Shown here: in pieces, positions 43,096-52,723 of the stretch | Position numbering within the stretch: the stretch's first letter is position 1 | Layout of the letters: each line of letters begins with the position of its first letter | NCBI GenBank assembly: GCA_024343425.1 | Contig: BRLC01000004.1 | Coordinates: 248,001 to 312,000 of the forward strand | Reading direction: 5' to 3' | Length of the DNA: 64,000 nt | Source of the DNA: Rhizobiaceae bacterium MnEN-MB40S | GTDB lineage: Bacteria > Pseudomonadota > Alphaproteobacteria > Rhizobiales > Rhizobiaceae | Notes under the pieces: model-generated | Databases searched by the model: none | The model's input: only the letters and a program-made list of their open reading frames with translations | What the model was told of the DNA's origin: nothing | Position numbers and translations under genes: made by a program

Positions 43096-45561
43096 TCAGT
43101 CGCCAATCACAAGCGGCGCTGCGAAACCATCCCCCTCGCCGACGCCAAGGAATTTCGGCCCGTCGCCAGCATCCGCAAAACGATCGGGTATCTCCGGCGT
43201 GTTCAGAAGCTGCCTCGCCTGTTGGTCGATCGTTTCCACGCCCGGAATGACAGGGACGCCAACGGCGCTATTGTCGAGAATTTCGAGAAGCGGATTGTTC
43301 GCCTGACTACAGGCGTCCAGCCTCTCATATTCCTCGTTCAGACGCGCCTGCGCCTCTGCCTCCAGCATCTCATAAACGCGGCCATCATCCTCGACTAAGA
43401 CATAGCGATTGCGCTCCCGCGCATAAGCCTTCGCCTGTTCGAAGGTCATGGCTTCCGTGGCGTCCCTGCCATTCTCGACAACTGTGAAGAGATCACCCTT
43501 TTCGCAGATGAATGACACGACCTTATTGTCCGAAGTCACGCCCGAACACTGTGTGAAGACGGGTTCGACCCGCGCGCCCACCCCGGCAGAAAGCAGGATG
43601 TGGAAGCCGGGTTTGCAGAACGACTGAGGCATAAATGTCGTGTTTTCAACCATCTCATCGGGCTTGCGGCACGCCGCGTCCTTTTCGGCCTCCGCGGCAA
43701 AAGCAGGAGACGATTGCAGGAGATCCTTCCTGCTCATGGCGCCGTTGCATAAATTCCGGTTGCAAAGGCGAAGCCGATCAAGCGCGGCTCGTTCCTGCGT
43801 CTCCAGAGAAGCGAGCTTCCGCCGAAGCGAGGCCGCCTCCTTTTCGCTCGCTTCCACCGCCCTGATACGCTGACCAAGCGCCTTCATCCTACTGGTCGCG
43901 CGGCGGATCTGCGAACCCAGTTCGGACAGCCCGAGCATTTCATCCTCTGTCAGATTGAGCAGGCGACGCTTGAGACTGCCGTCCGTGCGCCTGTTGTATT
44001 CGGCCTGCCATGCTTCGGCGTCGCGCAGGGAGATGTTTCTCTGGTACCTGAGTTCAGCAATATCCTCCTCGCCTTCCATCGTCTCCAGGCGCCACTTTAT
44101 CATTTCGATGCGCCGCGAAATCCCGGTCGCTTCAACATGGTATGTCTGACAGTCAGCGCAGGCCGCCCCCTCGCCGACGCCCATGAAACTTGGCCCCGTC
44201 AGGTTCGTTCCATCCGGAAATTCAGGCTCGGCGCCGCCGTCATTTGCAATATTGGACGACAAGGACGCGACCAAGGCCGACAGGATCGGTTCAAGATCCT
44301 TTTGGCCCTGACCGTAAATGACATTGCCATTGCGTTTTTCGACGGCCGACAGCCTGACCATCGGCAGACTGGCGTAATCGCCGCCGCAGCTTCTGAACGC
44401 GCAATCGCCGAGAGAACCGGCAAGCGAGCGTGCTTTCCCCAGCAACCGCGCCACGCGCCGGCTTCTGTCTCGCACCCCATCGCGCTCGACTATATGGTCG
44501 AGATACTTGTCGCCGGCCTTTTTGTTCATCGCACGCAATTCGCTGACGCGGTTTCGGAAGGCCTTCAACTTTTCTCTGGAGTAGTAGTTTTGCACCAGGC
44601 GCGCAGCGACCTGGGTAAGACCAAAAGCAACGGCGTTGGCGGTCGCCCTCTTCTGCTCTCCCACCAGCGCCTGTTGCTCCTTGATTGCCGCGTCGACCCG
44701 TTTCTTCATGGAGCCCTTGAGGCCTGGCAGCGCACGATCGACGTAGCCCTGACCCGCCTCCTGCATCAATGACCCCATCTTTCTGGCCTCTTCGAGCTTC
44801 GCGACCTCTTTCAGCAGCCCCTTCGCAGTCGCCCAAACCTCTACTGCATTGCTGGTGTTGTCCTTGACGACCTGGACCGGATCACCATCGGAGCCGTAGT
44901 CCCGCAAGCCCGCCGGAATGAGTTCCGCCGCGGCCTTCGGTCCGACCGCCCAGATATCGATATAGGCGTCTTCCAGGCTTTTCAGGTTGATCCCCGTTCC
45001 CTGGCCCGAGGCCAGTTCGGGATTGTAGCGAACGGACTCGATCTGGTTGCCCGTTTCGGCCCAGCCATCATAGAGCCGATTGATAATCGAATTGACGTCC
45101 TTGGCCGCTTCCCAGATCGCTTCCGGATCCGACGAGGGCGACGTTACAAACCCGGCGATGCCATTCAGTTCGACAACCGCTCCCAGCATTTGATCGGTCA
45201 CGTGGGTCATGCTTGCAGCAACACGCGCGCCCTCAAGCGCTGCAGCGCTCAGATCGTTGTTGGCGATTGCGTCGTCCGTGCTTTTCGTCAGCAGGGCGTC
45301 TTCGGCGTTGAGAAGCAACAGATATCGATCAAGAACAGTTATGATGTTCGACAGATCGCGAAACGTATCCAGTCTTCCGCCACACACCGGCGGCTCGCAT
45401 TCGTCTTCCTGACAGGTTCGCGCCATGGCCGCGACATCAGGCATCAGGTTTTCGAGAGTTGCGATGCGTTGATCCATAATTTGCAACGTCTGACTTCGGG
45501 CGCCGCCCGTCGCAAGGCACACGCCGACAATCAGAATCGCCAAAACCTCGATAAGTTTCAT
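43096..45561 (-). CDS. large exported coiled-coil protein with two GVGEG motifs, unknown function
   Basis: 821 residues with signal peptide MKLIEVLAILIVGVCLATGGARSQ. Long helical stretches with coiled-coil character at about 245-365 (KEVAKLEEARKMGSLMQEA; KAFRNRVSELRAMNKKAGDK) and 500-600 (RIEMIKWRLETMEGEEDIAEL; ASLRRKLASLETQERAALDRL). Two copies of a motif GP-x-F-x-GVGEG occur near 455 and near the C-terminus. Cys pairs (CGGRLD, CAFRSC, CADC, CNRNLC) suggest disulfides. No known family was recognised. Fourth gene of an operon of exported proteins; periplasmic or surface scaffold is inference. Confidence 0.8.
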   Translation of the reverse strand: MKLIEVLAILIVGVCLATGGARSQTLQIMDQRIATLENLMPDVAAMARTCQEDECEPPVCGGRLDTFRDLSNIITVLDRYLLLLNAEDALLTKSTDDAIANNDLSAAALEGARVAASMTHVTDQMLGAVVELNGIAGFVTSPSSDPEAIWEAAKDVNSIINRLYDGWAETGNQIESVRYNPELASGQGTGINLKSLEDAYIDIWAVGPKAAAELIPAGLRDYGSDGDPVQVVKDNTSNAVEVWATAKGLLKEVAKLEEARKMGSLMQEAGQGYVDRALPGLKGSMKKRVDAAIKEQQALVGEQKRATANAVAFGLTQVAARLVQNYYSREKLKAFRNRVSELRAMNKKAGDKYLDHIVERDGVRDRSRRVARLLGKARSLAGSLGDCAFRSCGGDYASLPMVRLSAVEKRNGNVIYGQGQKDLEPILSALVASLSSNIANDGGAEPEFPDGTNLTGPSFMGVGEGAACADCQTYHVEATGISRRIEMIKWRLETMEGEEDIAELRYQRNISLRDAEAWQAEYNRRTDGSLKRRLLNLTEDEMLGLSELGSQIRRATSRMKALGQRIRAVEASEKEAASLRRKLASLETQERAALDRLRLCNRNLCNGAMSRKDLLQSSPAFAAEAEKDAACRKPDEMVENTTFMPQSFCKPGFHILLSAGVGARVEPVFTQCSGVTSDNKVVSFICEKGDLFTVVENGRDATEAMTFEQAKAYARERNRYVLVEDDGRVYEMLEAEAQARLNEEYERLDACSQANNPLLEILDNSAVGVPVIPGVETIDQQARQLLNTPEIPDRFADAGDGPKFLGVGEGDGFAAPLVIGD

Positions 45562-45584
45562 TTCCTGCCCCCCAGAACCACAGC

Positions 45585-46109
45585 CTATTGGTCTGCTTCG
45601 ATAAGTTCGCCATGGACGTAGTCCACCGCGCCAAGGATCGCGCCGTCTGCGCTGACAAATGCGAAGTAAGGCGCGCTTTCCGAATTCACCATTTCGATTG
45701 TCAGTCTCTCAAATTCCATGAAATGCGGGCCGATCACGGCGACTCCGTCGTTGCGCACGCTCAGAAGCATGAGTTGCTCGCCCTGGCTGGCGCCGCCCTG
45801 CCAGACAGTAAAGACATAGAGGCGCTCGTCGCCCTCATCGCCGTGATCGATCCGAAGGGTGTCGCGATAGGTGACCGACTGCATCTCGGAAAACCGGTAA
45901 AGGCGGACATCATTGACCGCGACAAAAGGCGGGTGGTCGACGATATCGCCATTGCCGGCTTCCTCCGACCAACGGCTTTCCCATGTGACCTTGAGGCCGC
46001 CTGGACTATCGGCGGCGTTTGCAAGACCGGAAACCGCCAGCATGGCCGCCGCCGCCATGGCGCCGCATACACGTTTGCTAGCCGGCAATGATTTCGACCC
46101 AGTTTTCAT
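45585..46109 (-). CDS. small exported protein, unknown function
   Basis: 174 residues from ATG 46109, with signal peptide (SKRVCGAMAAAAMLAVSGLANAADS). The mature part is beta-rich: LKVTWESRWSEEAGNGDIVDHPPFVAVNDVRLYRF, QSVTYRDTLRIDHG, LYVFTVWQGGASQGEQLMLLSVRNDGVAVIGPHFMEFERLTIEMV, ending in YFAFVSADGAILGAVDYVHG. Its start overlaps the SH3 gene end by 32 bases and its stop is 23 bases before the large coiled-coil gene. Not recognised as any family. Confidence 0.8.
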   Translation of the reverse strand: MKTGSKSLPASKRVCGAMAAAAMLAVSGLANAADSPGGLKVTWESRWSEEAGNGDIVDHPPFVAVNDVRLYRFSEMQSVTYRDTLRIDHGDEGDERLYVFTVWQGGASQGEQLMLLSVRNDGVAVIGPHFMEFERLTIEMVNSESAPYFAFVSADGAILGAVDYVHGELIEADQ

Positions 46110-46473
46110 GCACCCACCCCTTCCTGCCTGCGTGGGGCACGATGCGATCCTTTTCGATCGGATCGCAGGAGACCTCTTCCACGCCGTAGACAATGCCGAT
46201 CCATTGGCCTTGACGGTCAAACAGCCAGACCCTGTCGCCATTGTGCAACTCGTCGAGTTTCCTGTGGCCGGAGGCGGGTCCGGAGCGAACGGCGAGGAAT
46301 CCGTCGCCATCAGCTTTCAACCCTGTAACGCGCCCCAGCGCGCAGGTGTCGAGATCGTCGCTGGCCCGCTCCATCACCGGCGCGTCCAGTTCCTGTGCTG
46401 TAGCCGCCTCCGCCAGCAGGACGGCGAAGCCCAGACGAAAAACGATCCATAGCGTTCTTGTGGCTATGCGCAT
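46078..46473 (-). CDS. exported SH3-domain protein
   Basis: 131 residues from ATG 46473 (a TTG at 46485 would overlap the upstream gene). Signal peptide TRTLWIVFRLGFAVLLAEAATAQ. The mature protein is a bacterial SH3 domain: GFLAVRSGPASGHRKLDELHNGDRVWLFDRQGQWIGIVYG, ending GRKGWVHENWVEII. Such domains bind peptidoglycan or proteins in the periplasm. It lies 8 bases after the vWA gene and overlaps the next exported protein. Confidence 0.88.
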   Translation of the reverse strand: MRIATRTLWIVFRLGFAVLLAEAATAQELDAPVMERASDDLDTCALGRVTGLKADGDGFLAVRSGPASGHRKLDELHNGDRVWLFDRQGQWIGIVYGVEEVSCDPIEKDRIVPHAGRKGWVHENWVEIIAG

Positions 46474-46481
46474 GGTTTCTC

Positions 46482-48251
46482 TCAAGGAATTGTCACATCG
46501 ACCGTGGTCGTCTTGCCAGCCGTGATCTCGAACGGATCACTCTCGTAGGTTTCGCCGCCACTCAGAATGCGCAAATGATACCGACCGACTGCGAAAGCCG
46601 CTGTGTTGGACCCGCCGGTGTTAAAATAGGCGACACGGACGCCATCGCTTTCGCGGATGTAGTCTATGTTTGAAATGCCTCTTCCGCTTTTACTCTTCAC
46701 GGCGTGGGCGAGCAGGCCGGCGTTCATGTCGAAAACCGGTTCTGTCACCTCGTTCGCCCTTATCTCGAACGGAAATATCCTGCGCAGCGTAACGTAGCCG
46801 CGATTGTAGGACAGGGTCGCGCGGACGAAATACGGACCCGGCCGCAAAGCTGTCCCGTCGCCGCCGATGATGAACCCCATGCCGCTGGCGTAGCTGTCGT
46901 TGGCGTTGGCCTCTGATGTGAACAGCTGATAATCCATGTTCCCGCCAAGCGGCTTCCCGCCGGGCGTCAGCACGGCGGAGGGCTGGAAATAGCCGACGCG
47001 CATGTCGAATTCATAGATCGTTTCCTGCCCGGCACGGATTTCTATTTCGGCGCTCTCCTTGATCTGATCGTGCGAGGCGACGACCTTGTATCGGCCGGCG
47101 GGCAGCCACGTGACGGCATTGGATGACGCCGCTTCGGTCAGAGCACTGGACGACGCTTTTCCGTCAACGATTGGAAAGAACTGGTAAAAGATCGGATTGG
47201 CGGGGACTGTCTTTTCGTCCGTTGCATAGGCGAACAGAACCGCCGAACCGCCATTCAGATTGACTTCGCCGACCTGCCGGCCATCCTCGCCAATCACCAG
47301 TTCCGCATCGCGCACGAGAACGCCGGACAAATAGCGCACGGTCGCCTTGTAGGTTCCGGGCTCAAATTCAGGGTCGTCGGGAAAGAGAATGCCGAGACCG
47401 TCAAACAGCTTTTCACCGTCGGCGCTTTCGACAATCCAGTGCACTTTCCCGGCCTCTATCCTCTCACAGGTTTCGCAGAATTTCGCATAGAGAAGCATCG
47501 AGGGTTCGGCCCTGGCAGGCTCGGGATCAGGCGCCTCGGGCGCAGGCGCAGATGGAGAATCCGGCGCGGCTCCCGCGATTTCCACTGTCTTCCTGAGAGC
47601 ATCCTGAAGATCGCGCGCATTGTTGGCGCGGAAGAATGTCCCGCCCGACGCATCCGCGATGCATTGAAGGGCCGCGGATTCCTCGTCCGTCAAATCAAAG
47701 CCGATGACATGCACATCAGTTCCGGGATTGGCGATATCGAGAGAACGCGCTGTTGCGCAAGGATCGCCGTTACAGGTCTCGAGCCCGTCGCTGACCAGAA
47801 CCAATGACGTTTTCGTCTGATTGGAAATGGACGGATTTTGCAATCTCTGCAGAAGCAGTTCGGAGGACGCCTGGGTGAGGGCGAGACTTATCGGCGTCTT
47901 CCCCTTTGGGCTGATCGACTGCACCTTCTCAATCAATGGCCTGCGATCGATCCTGTCCGGCGTCGTGATCGTTTCCACATCCAGACAATCGTCTTTGCGC
48001 CGGTGACCGTAAATCATCAGGCCCACGGGCACAGACTCGTCCCACCCGGTGATCAGATCGGTCATGACCTCCTTGGCGATGGTGATCTTGGCGGTTCCGT
48101 CAATTTGCCCCCACATGCTGTTCGAACCGTCAAGGATAAACATCACGCGGCTCTGTTCGGCGCCCTGCGCCTGAACATTGAAAAGAAAAAAGAGCGAAAT
48201 AATCGTTGCGGTGACAACTGAACGACTGAAAGAACACAATCTGGCAGCCAT
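46482..48251 (-). CDS. exported von Willebrand factor A domain protein
   Basis: 589 residues from ATG 48251; a TTG at 48284 with GGGGA upstream is an alternative adding 11 residues. Signal sequence SFSRSVVTATIISLFFLFNVQAQ. The vWA domain has an intact MIDAS: Asp41-Gly-Ser43-Asn-Ser45 (ILDGSNSMWG), Thr119 (KGKTPISLAL) and Asp155 (LVSDGLETC). It resembles the secreted YfbK-like group. After a Pro/Ala-rich linker (SAPAPEAPDPEPARAEPS) come several beta-sandwich repeats that each include a GRYK/GTYK/GPYF/GRYHLR strand. First of four exported proteins; likely assembles a metal-dependent envelope complex (inference). Confidence 0.9.
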   Translation of the reverse strand: MAARLCSFSRSVVTATIISLFFLFNVQAQGAEQSRVMFILDGSNSMWGQIDGTAKITIAKEVMTDLITGWDESVPVGLMIYGHRRKDDCLDVETITTPDRIDRRPLIEKVQSISPKGKTPISLALTQASSELLLQRLQNPSISNQTKTSLVLVSDGLETCNGDPCATARSLDIANPGTDVHVIGFDLTDEESAALQCIADASGGTFFRANNARDLQDALRKTVEIAGAAPDSPSAPAPEAPDPEPARAEPSMLLYAKFCETCERIEAGKVHWIVESADGEKLFDGLGILFPDDPEFEPGTYKATVRYLSGVLVRDAELVIGEDGRQVGEVNLNGGSAVLFAYATDEKTVPANPIFYQFFPIVDGKASSSALTEAASSNAVTWLPAGRYKVVASHDQIKESAEIEIRAGQETIYEFDMRVGYFQPSAVLTPGGKPLGGNMDYQLFTSEANANDSYASGMGFIIGGDGTALRPGPYFVRATLSYNRGYVTLRRIFPFEIRANEVTEPVFDMNAGLLAHAVKSKSGRGISNIDYIRESDGVRVAYFNTGGSNTAAFAVGRYHLRILSGGETYESDPFEITAGKTTTVDVTIP

Positions 48252-48431
48252 TGGCAGACAGAATTGCCAATCCGATATCTTCAAAACTATCCCCGTTTTC
48301 TGAATTTGTGGACATCGAATACAGAATACAGATGTCCTTCCCCCTGCGATAACTCACAATCAAACATATTTATTAATCATCCGGTAGACCATTGCTTGCT
48401 AAAGCTCATAAAAATATTTGGCTCTGGAAAA

Positions 48432-48773
48432 ATGCACGCCGTACTCATCGCCGTCGCGATCATATTGGCAATTCACTGGGCGCCGCTTTTACTGGCAGCG
48501 TGGAGGTGGCCTCTGCGCCGGTCCGACTGGTCGATCCTGTCGGCGTTGAAAATGATTCTCGGCGTCGTTTGCTGGCTGATCGTTGTGATTTGCCTGCCGA
48601 TCTTTGCAAACGCTCACGCCAATGGCTCAGGAACCGGCAGTCCGGCTGGCTGGTACATCATTTTTTCGGTTGCAACGTTTGGAGTCGTTCCCGTCCTGAT
48701 CATCTCTGCCCACATATACGCCGGACGTTCCGCCGGTTACTGGTACAGGCGCTACAGATTGCGAACGCGCTGA
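48432..48773 (+). CDS. small inner-membrane protein, unknown function
   Basis: 113 residues from ATG 48432 (CTGGAAAA upstream). Three hydrophobic helices: MHAVLIAVAIILAIHWAPLLLAAW, LSALKMILGVVCWLIVVICLPIFANA and GWYIIFSVATFGVVPVLIISAHIYA, ending in a basic RYRLRTR tail. An in-frame upstream extension is unlikely, being polar and without a ribosome site. Divergent from the vWA operon. No family recognised. Confidence 0.7.
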   Translation: MHAVLIAVAIILAIHWAPLLLAAWRWPLRRSDWSILSALKMILGVVCWLIVVICLPIFANAHANGSGTGSPAGWYIIFSVATFGVVPVLIISAHIYAGRSAGYWYRRYRLRTR

Positions 48774-48946
48774 CAAGAGAGCTTTTTCCATATTTACCGC
48801 TGCTTTAACAGTCGGCCGCGATGCGAGAGCCCCGCAAGAATTGCGATGCTCGAATACAAAAATAAATTTATCAAGAGCGCCGATCTCACAGTGGATTAAG
48901 ACTCTGGAAGCCGATAAGAATGTCCCAAGTCAGACATGGAGTTCAC

Positions 48947-49324
48947 ATGAGCAATCTTCTAAAAGCACTTCCACTTGCAATTACATTGTCGCTTTCGACT
49001 TTTGCTGTTGTTGATGCAGCCGACGAGCGCTCCTATAGCGGAGAATGGCACAACGCTTCGACAGACGAAGTTATCGGAACGTCCAAGATTACCTTTACGG
49101 ATGACAAAACCGTAACGTACTGCTTCTCTTCCAAGAATTTCGGGGAAAGGTGCTTTCCCGATTTTGAAGTGACCGAAACCGACAGGGGTCTTGAATTCGG
49201 CAACAAGCAGACGCTCTATGTCCTGATGCCTGACGGCGACGGTTACAAGGCGGAACGCTTCCAGCGGGACAATGAAAACGAGGAATTCTCCCTGGCGAAC
49301 ACCGCGACATTTGTCGCTGAGTGA
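48947..49324 (+). CDS. small exported protein, unknown function
   Basis: 125 residues from ATG 48947 with GGAG 8 bases upstream. Signal peptide MSNLLKALPLAITLSLSTFAVVDA. The mature part (ERSYSGEWHNASTDEVIGTSKITFTDDKTVTYCFSSKNFGERCFPDFEVTETDRGLEFG) looks like a small beta-sandwich or lipocalin-like protein with one Cys pair. No annotated partner; separate transcription unit. Confidence 0.75.
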   Translation: MSNLLKALPLAITLSLSTFAVVDAADERSYSGEWHNASTDEVIGTSKITFTDDKTVTYCFSSKNFGERCFPDFEVTETDRGLEFGNKQTLYVLMPDGDGYKAERFQRDNENEEFSLANTATFVAE

Positions 49325-49595
49325 TGTGTAGCCCGAACCACTCGGGCGTCACGGCCAGCCGTTTCAGGCCTCTCTCCATCGACAGTTAGCAGCCGGTTCC
49401 GACAGGGCGTTGCGCAAGATCAGCGCCCTGATCGACAACGGCGTGGGTGGCTGCGCCAACCAAATCAAAGCGAGACAAGCAAACGACCTTCGGACATCGA
49501 CTATCCTTTCGTATAGGTCGATAGACTTTCGGGGCGAGCGGCGACGGTCGGCTTGAGGTATACTTGGCGTAAATCCTTGAAGAGAAGGAAACGCC

Positions 49596-50114
49596 ATGAA
49601 CGTCATCAAGATTACCTCGACCATCGCCGCCTGTCTGTTGACCGCAATATTCGCGTCGGCAGGACAGACCGCAGATCTGCCTTCTCCCGAGGGCGATGTC
49701 ATCCTGACGGTGTCCGGCGAAGTTGGCGCAACAAACCATGATGACGCCGCCGTGTTCGATCTTGAGATGCTGAAGGCCATGCCGGAAACTTCATTCAAAA
49801 CCTCTACCATCTGGACCGAAGGCGAAAACGAATTTCGCGGTGTGCGCCTGAGCGATCTGCTTGAGGTCGTCGACGCCCAAGGAAGCGAACTTCACGCGAT
49901 CGCGCTGAACGACTACGCCGTGGATATTCCAACTGCAGACGCCATTCCGGATGGGCCGATCATTGCTTACCAGATGAATGGCAAGGAAATGTCGGTTCGC
50001 GACAAGGGCCCTTTGTGGATTGTCTTTCCCTATGATCAGGACGCGAAATTCCGCACCGAACTTGTCTATTCCCAGAGCATCTGGCAACTGGATCGGATTG
50101 AAGTTCGAAAATAA
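49596..50114 (+). CDS. exported molybdopterin-oxidoreductase-fold protein (sulfite-oxidase-like domain), probable sensor input
   Basis: 172 residues with signal peptide (KITSTIAACLLTAIFASAG) and AGAAGGAAA upstream. The mature part VILTVSGEVGATNHDDAAVFDLEMLKAMPETSFKTSTIWTEGENEFRGVRLSDLLEVV, then IALNDYAVDIPTAD and GPLWIVFPYDQDAKFRTELVYSQSIWQLDRIEV follows the oxidoreductase molybdopterin-binding domain, though much shorter than real sulfite oxidases (about half) and without the conserved Cys molybdenum ligand. It is 11 bases from a hybrid histidine kinase gene, so it likely serves as that kinase's periplasmic ligand-binding partner (inference). Confidence 0.8.
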   Translation: MNVIKITSTIAACLLTAIFASAGQTADLPSPEGDVILTVSGEVGATNHDDAAVFDLEMLKAMPETSFKTSTIWTEGENEFRGVRLSDLLEVVDAQGSELHAIALNDYAVDIPTADAIPDGPIIAYQMNGKEMSVRDKGPLWIVFPYDQDAKFRTELVYSQSIWQLDRIEVRK

Positions 50115-50125
50115 GGCAGTCCGCT

Positions 50126-52723
50126 TTGTCAAAGGAAGCAGCGAAAGGCCTTGTAAAGCCGCCGTTCCTGAAGCGGCGGCTTAGACCTTTGTTGCTGCTT
50201 CTGATCCTTGCCATCTGCGTCGCCATGCTCTCGGTGCTAGGCTCGCGCATGGCGCGGGAGATTGCAAGCCTGCAATCTGCGCCGCTGGACAACATCCAGT
50301 GGAACCTCACACAGATCGAGATCGAATATCTGTCGCTTCTCAACAGCATCAATACCGCGCAGGACGAAGCCGGTCCCAACGAATCCGCCCTGTCGGAACT
50401 CCGCAAAAGATTTGACATTTTCTACAGCCGGATCGACACGCTACACACCGGCAGATCGTTTCGACAGATAGAAAACGACACAGCCGCCAAACGATTGCTG
50501 ATCAAGGTTCGCACAAACCTCATCGAGGCCCTTCCTGTTATCGACGGAGACGACGCCGATCTCTTTGCCTCTCTTGCCAGCCTCGAGGACAATTTTCTCC
50601 TGCTCAGACCCGATATCAGGTCTCTTTCGCTGAGAGCCGTCAAGATATTCGCGGAATCATCTGATCGGCAACGCGCAAACTTCTCGCTATTGCTTCAGCA
50701 AACAGCCATCGTCGGCGCTTTTCTCGTTCTTGCATTGCTCGTCGCCGTTTCCGTTCTCGTCCGCCAGTTTCGGGTGGCCGATCGCCGGGCGCGAGAAGCA
50801 AATCGCAGCAGTTCCCGGTTCATCAGCACGGTCAATGCGTCGCTGGACGCCATCATACTGGCCGACGCCAAAGGAACGATTATCGATTTCAGCCCCGCCG
50901 CCGAATCCATATTCGGCTATACCCGAAATCGTGCATTGGGATCGAGCATGGCCGAGCTGATTATTCCTCCCAATTTGCGTGACGCCCACCATGCGGGGAT
51001 GCAACGTTTTCTCAAGACCGGAGAGAAGAAGATTATCGACGCCGGTCGCGTCGAAGTAACCGCTATGCGATCAAACGGCGCATCTTTTCCCGTAGAACTC
51101 TCCATCGGCATGACGATGGAGCCTGAAGGACCGATCTTCATTGCCTATGTCAGGGATATTTCGCAGAGAAAACGCGACCAGGAAGAACTGATGTCCGCCC
51201 GCGACGAAGCTATGGCCGCGGACAAGGCGAAGTCGCAATTTCTCGCCATGATGAGCCACGAAATGCGAACGCCGCTCAACGGCGTCCTCGCCACGCTCGA
51301 CCTGCTGCAATCTTCAGCTCTGGACGGCCGGCAGGAAGATTATGTGCGCACCGCCATCGCCTCGGGTGAAATCCTGCAACAACATCTCGACGACGTGCTT
51401 GACATCACAAGCATCGAAGCGGGAGCCATGGAGTTCCGCTACAACTATTTTTCGCTGAACGATTTGCTGGAGGACGTGCGCAACCTGAACGAACACACGG
51501 CTGCGGAACAGAATGACGACATAGTTCTCGATATCGGAGACGGCCTCTCCAACATCTACTCCGACAGGCACCGGCTGAGACAGATCCTGCTCAACCTCGT
51601 GGGCAACGCGGTCAAGTTTACGCAGGGCGGCACGATCACCGTCACAGCGCGATCGATGTCAAGCACCTACCACAACCGAATTGTCGAATTAAAGGTAAGC
51701 GATACGGGCATTGGCATAAAGCCGGAAGACATCGAGCGCATTTTCGACGATTTTGTCACCCTGGACAGTTCCTACCGGCGAAAGACGCAAGGCTACGGAC
51801 TGGGACTGGCGATCTGCCGACGAATATCTGAAGGGCTGGGCGGTCAAATCGACATCGAAAGCGCGCCAGGCGCCGGCAGCACCTTCACCGTCACCATACC
51901 AATCGCCGCGACATCGCAAATGGACGCCGAAAGCGATGCGGAATCAGACGAGAATAAAGGCGTAGACAATCTGAAAGTGCTGCTCGTCGAGGACAACGAG
52001 ACGAATCGCTTCGTAGCGGTGGAACTGTTGCAAGCGGAAGGGTGTGACGTGGACGTCGCGGTCAACGGAATAGAAGGCGTGGAGAAGTCGCATAATGGAG
52101 ATTTCGATCTCATCCTGATGGATATCAGCATGCCGCTGATGGATGGCATCGAGGCGACCCGCATTATCAGGAACGGCGGCGGGAAATCCGCGTCAACGCC
52201 AATCATCGGACTGACGGCCCATGCGCTGCCCCATGAACTTGAAAGCCTGACGCAGGCGGGCATGCAGGACTGCCTCATTAAACCCTTGCGGAAGCGCAAC
52301 CTGCAAGAATTGCTCAGAAGTTTCATTGAAGAGCTCCCGGCAAAGCGGAGAAGTACGGTCACTCCAAGCGAGACGCTCGACATGAGTGTTATTGAAGAAC
52401 TGTCCGAGGTGTTGCCAATAGGAAAGCTGAATCAACGCCTGACACAGTTCCTGCAAGAGATCGACGAATCCGAAGCCAGTTTGAAAACGCTGTTTGCTGC
52501 CGGTCGCAACGAAGACCTGGCGCTTCTTGCGCATCGCTGCGCCGGATCCGCAGGGGCGCTCGGCGCCGTTGATCTCGCCTATACACTACGCGATATTCAG
52601 ACTGCAGCGCAGGAAAGCCGCAGCCGCGAACTTGCCGGTTTGATGAGCAGCATCAATTCACGCATAGCCAACACACGTCAGGCAATGCTTGATGTCATCG
52701 CAGCAGACATCCAATCGGTCTGA
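50126..52723 (+). CDS. hybrid sensor histidine kinase with PAS, receiver and Hpt domains
   Basis: 865 residues from TTG 50126 (AAGG upstream; no better in-frame start). Two membrane helices (about 20-37 and 192-213) enclose a 150-residue periplasmic domain. PAS at about 230-345, HisKA with His378 (MMSHEMRTPLNG), HATPase with the N-box NLVGNAVKF, DTGIGI and GYGLGLAI, receiver with Asp666 (LILMDISMP), and C-terminal Hpt with His803 (LAHRCAGSAGALG). A TorS/ArcB-type phosphorelay; the final response regulator is not adjacent. Paired with the exported molybdopterin-fold protein. Confidence 0.93.
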   Translation: MSKEAAKGLVKPPFLKRRLRPLLLLLILAICVAMLSVLGSRMAREIASLQSAPLDNIQWNLTQIEIEYLSLLNSINTAQDEAGPNESALSELRKRFDIFYSRIDTLHTGRSFRQIENDTAAKRLLIKVRTNLIEALPVIDGDDADLFASLASLEDNFLLLRPDIRSLSLRAVKIFAESSDRQRANFSLLLQQTAIVGAFLVLALLVAVSVLVRQFRVADRRAREANRSSSRFISTVNASLDAIILADAKGTIIDFSPAAESIFGYTRNRALGSSMAELIIPPNLRDAHHAGMQRFLKTGEKKIIDAGRVEVTAMRSNGASFPVELSIGMTMEPEGPIFIAYVRDISQRKRDQEELMSARDEAMAADKAKSQFLAMMSHEMRTPLNGVLATLDLLQSSALDGRQEDYVRTAIASGEILQQHLDDVLDITSIEAGAMEFRYNYFSLNDLLEDVRNLNEHTAAEQNDDIVLDIGDGLSNIYSDRHRLRQILLNLVGNAVKFTQGGTITVTARSMSSTYHNRIVELKVSDTGIGIKPEDIERIFDDFVTLDSSYRRKTQGYGLGLAICRRISEGLGGQIDIESAPGAGSTFTVTIPIAATSQMDAESDAESDENKGVDNLKVLLVEDNETNRFVAVELLQAEGCDVDVAVNGIEGVEKSHNGDFDLILMDISMPLMDGIEATRIIRNGGGKSASTPIIGLTAHALPHELESLTQAGMQDCLIKPLRKRNLQELLRSFIEELPAKRRSTVTPSETLDMSVIEELSEVLPIGKLNQRLTQFLQEIDESEASLKTLFAAGRNEDLALLAHRCAGSAGALGAVDLAYTLRDIQTAAQESRSRELAGLMSSINSRIANTRQAMLDVIAADIQSV

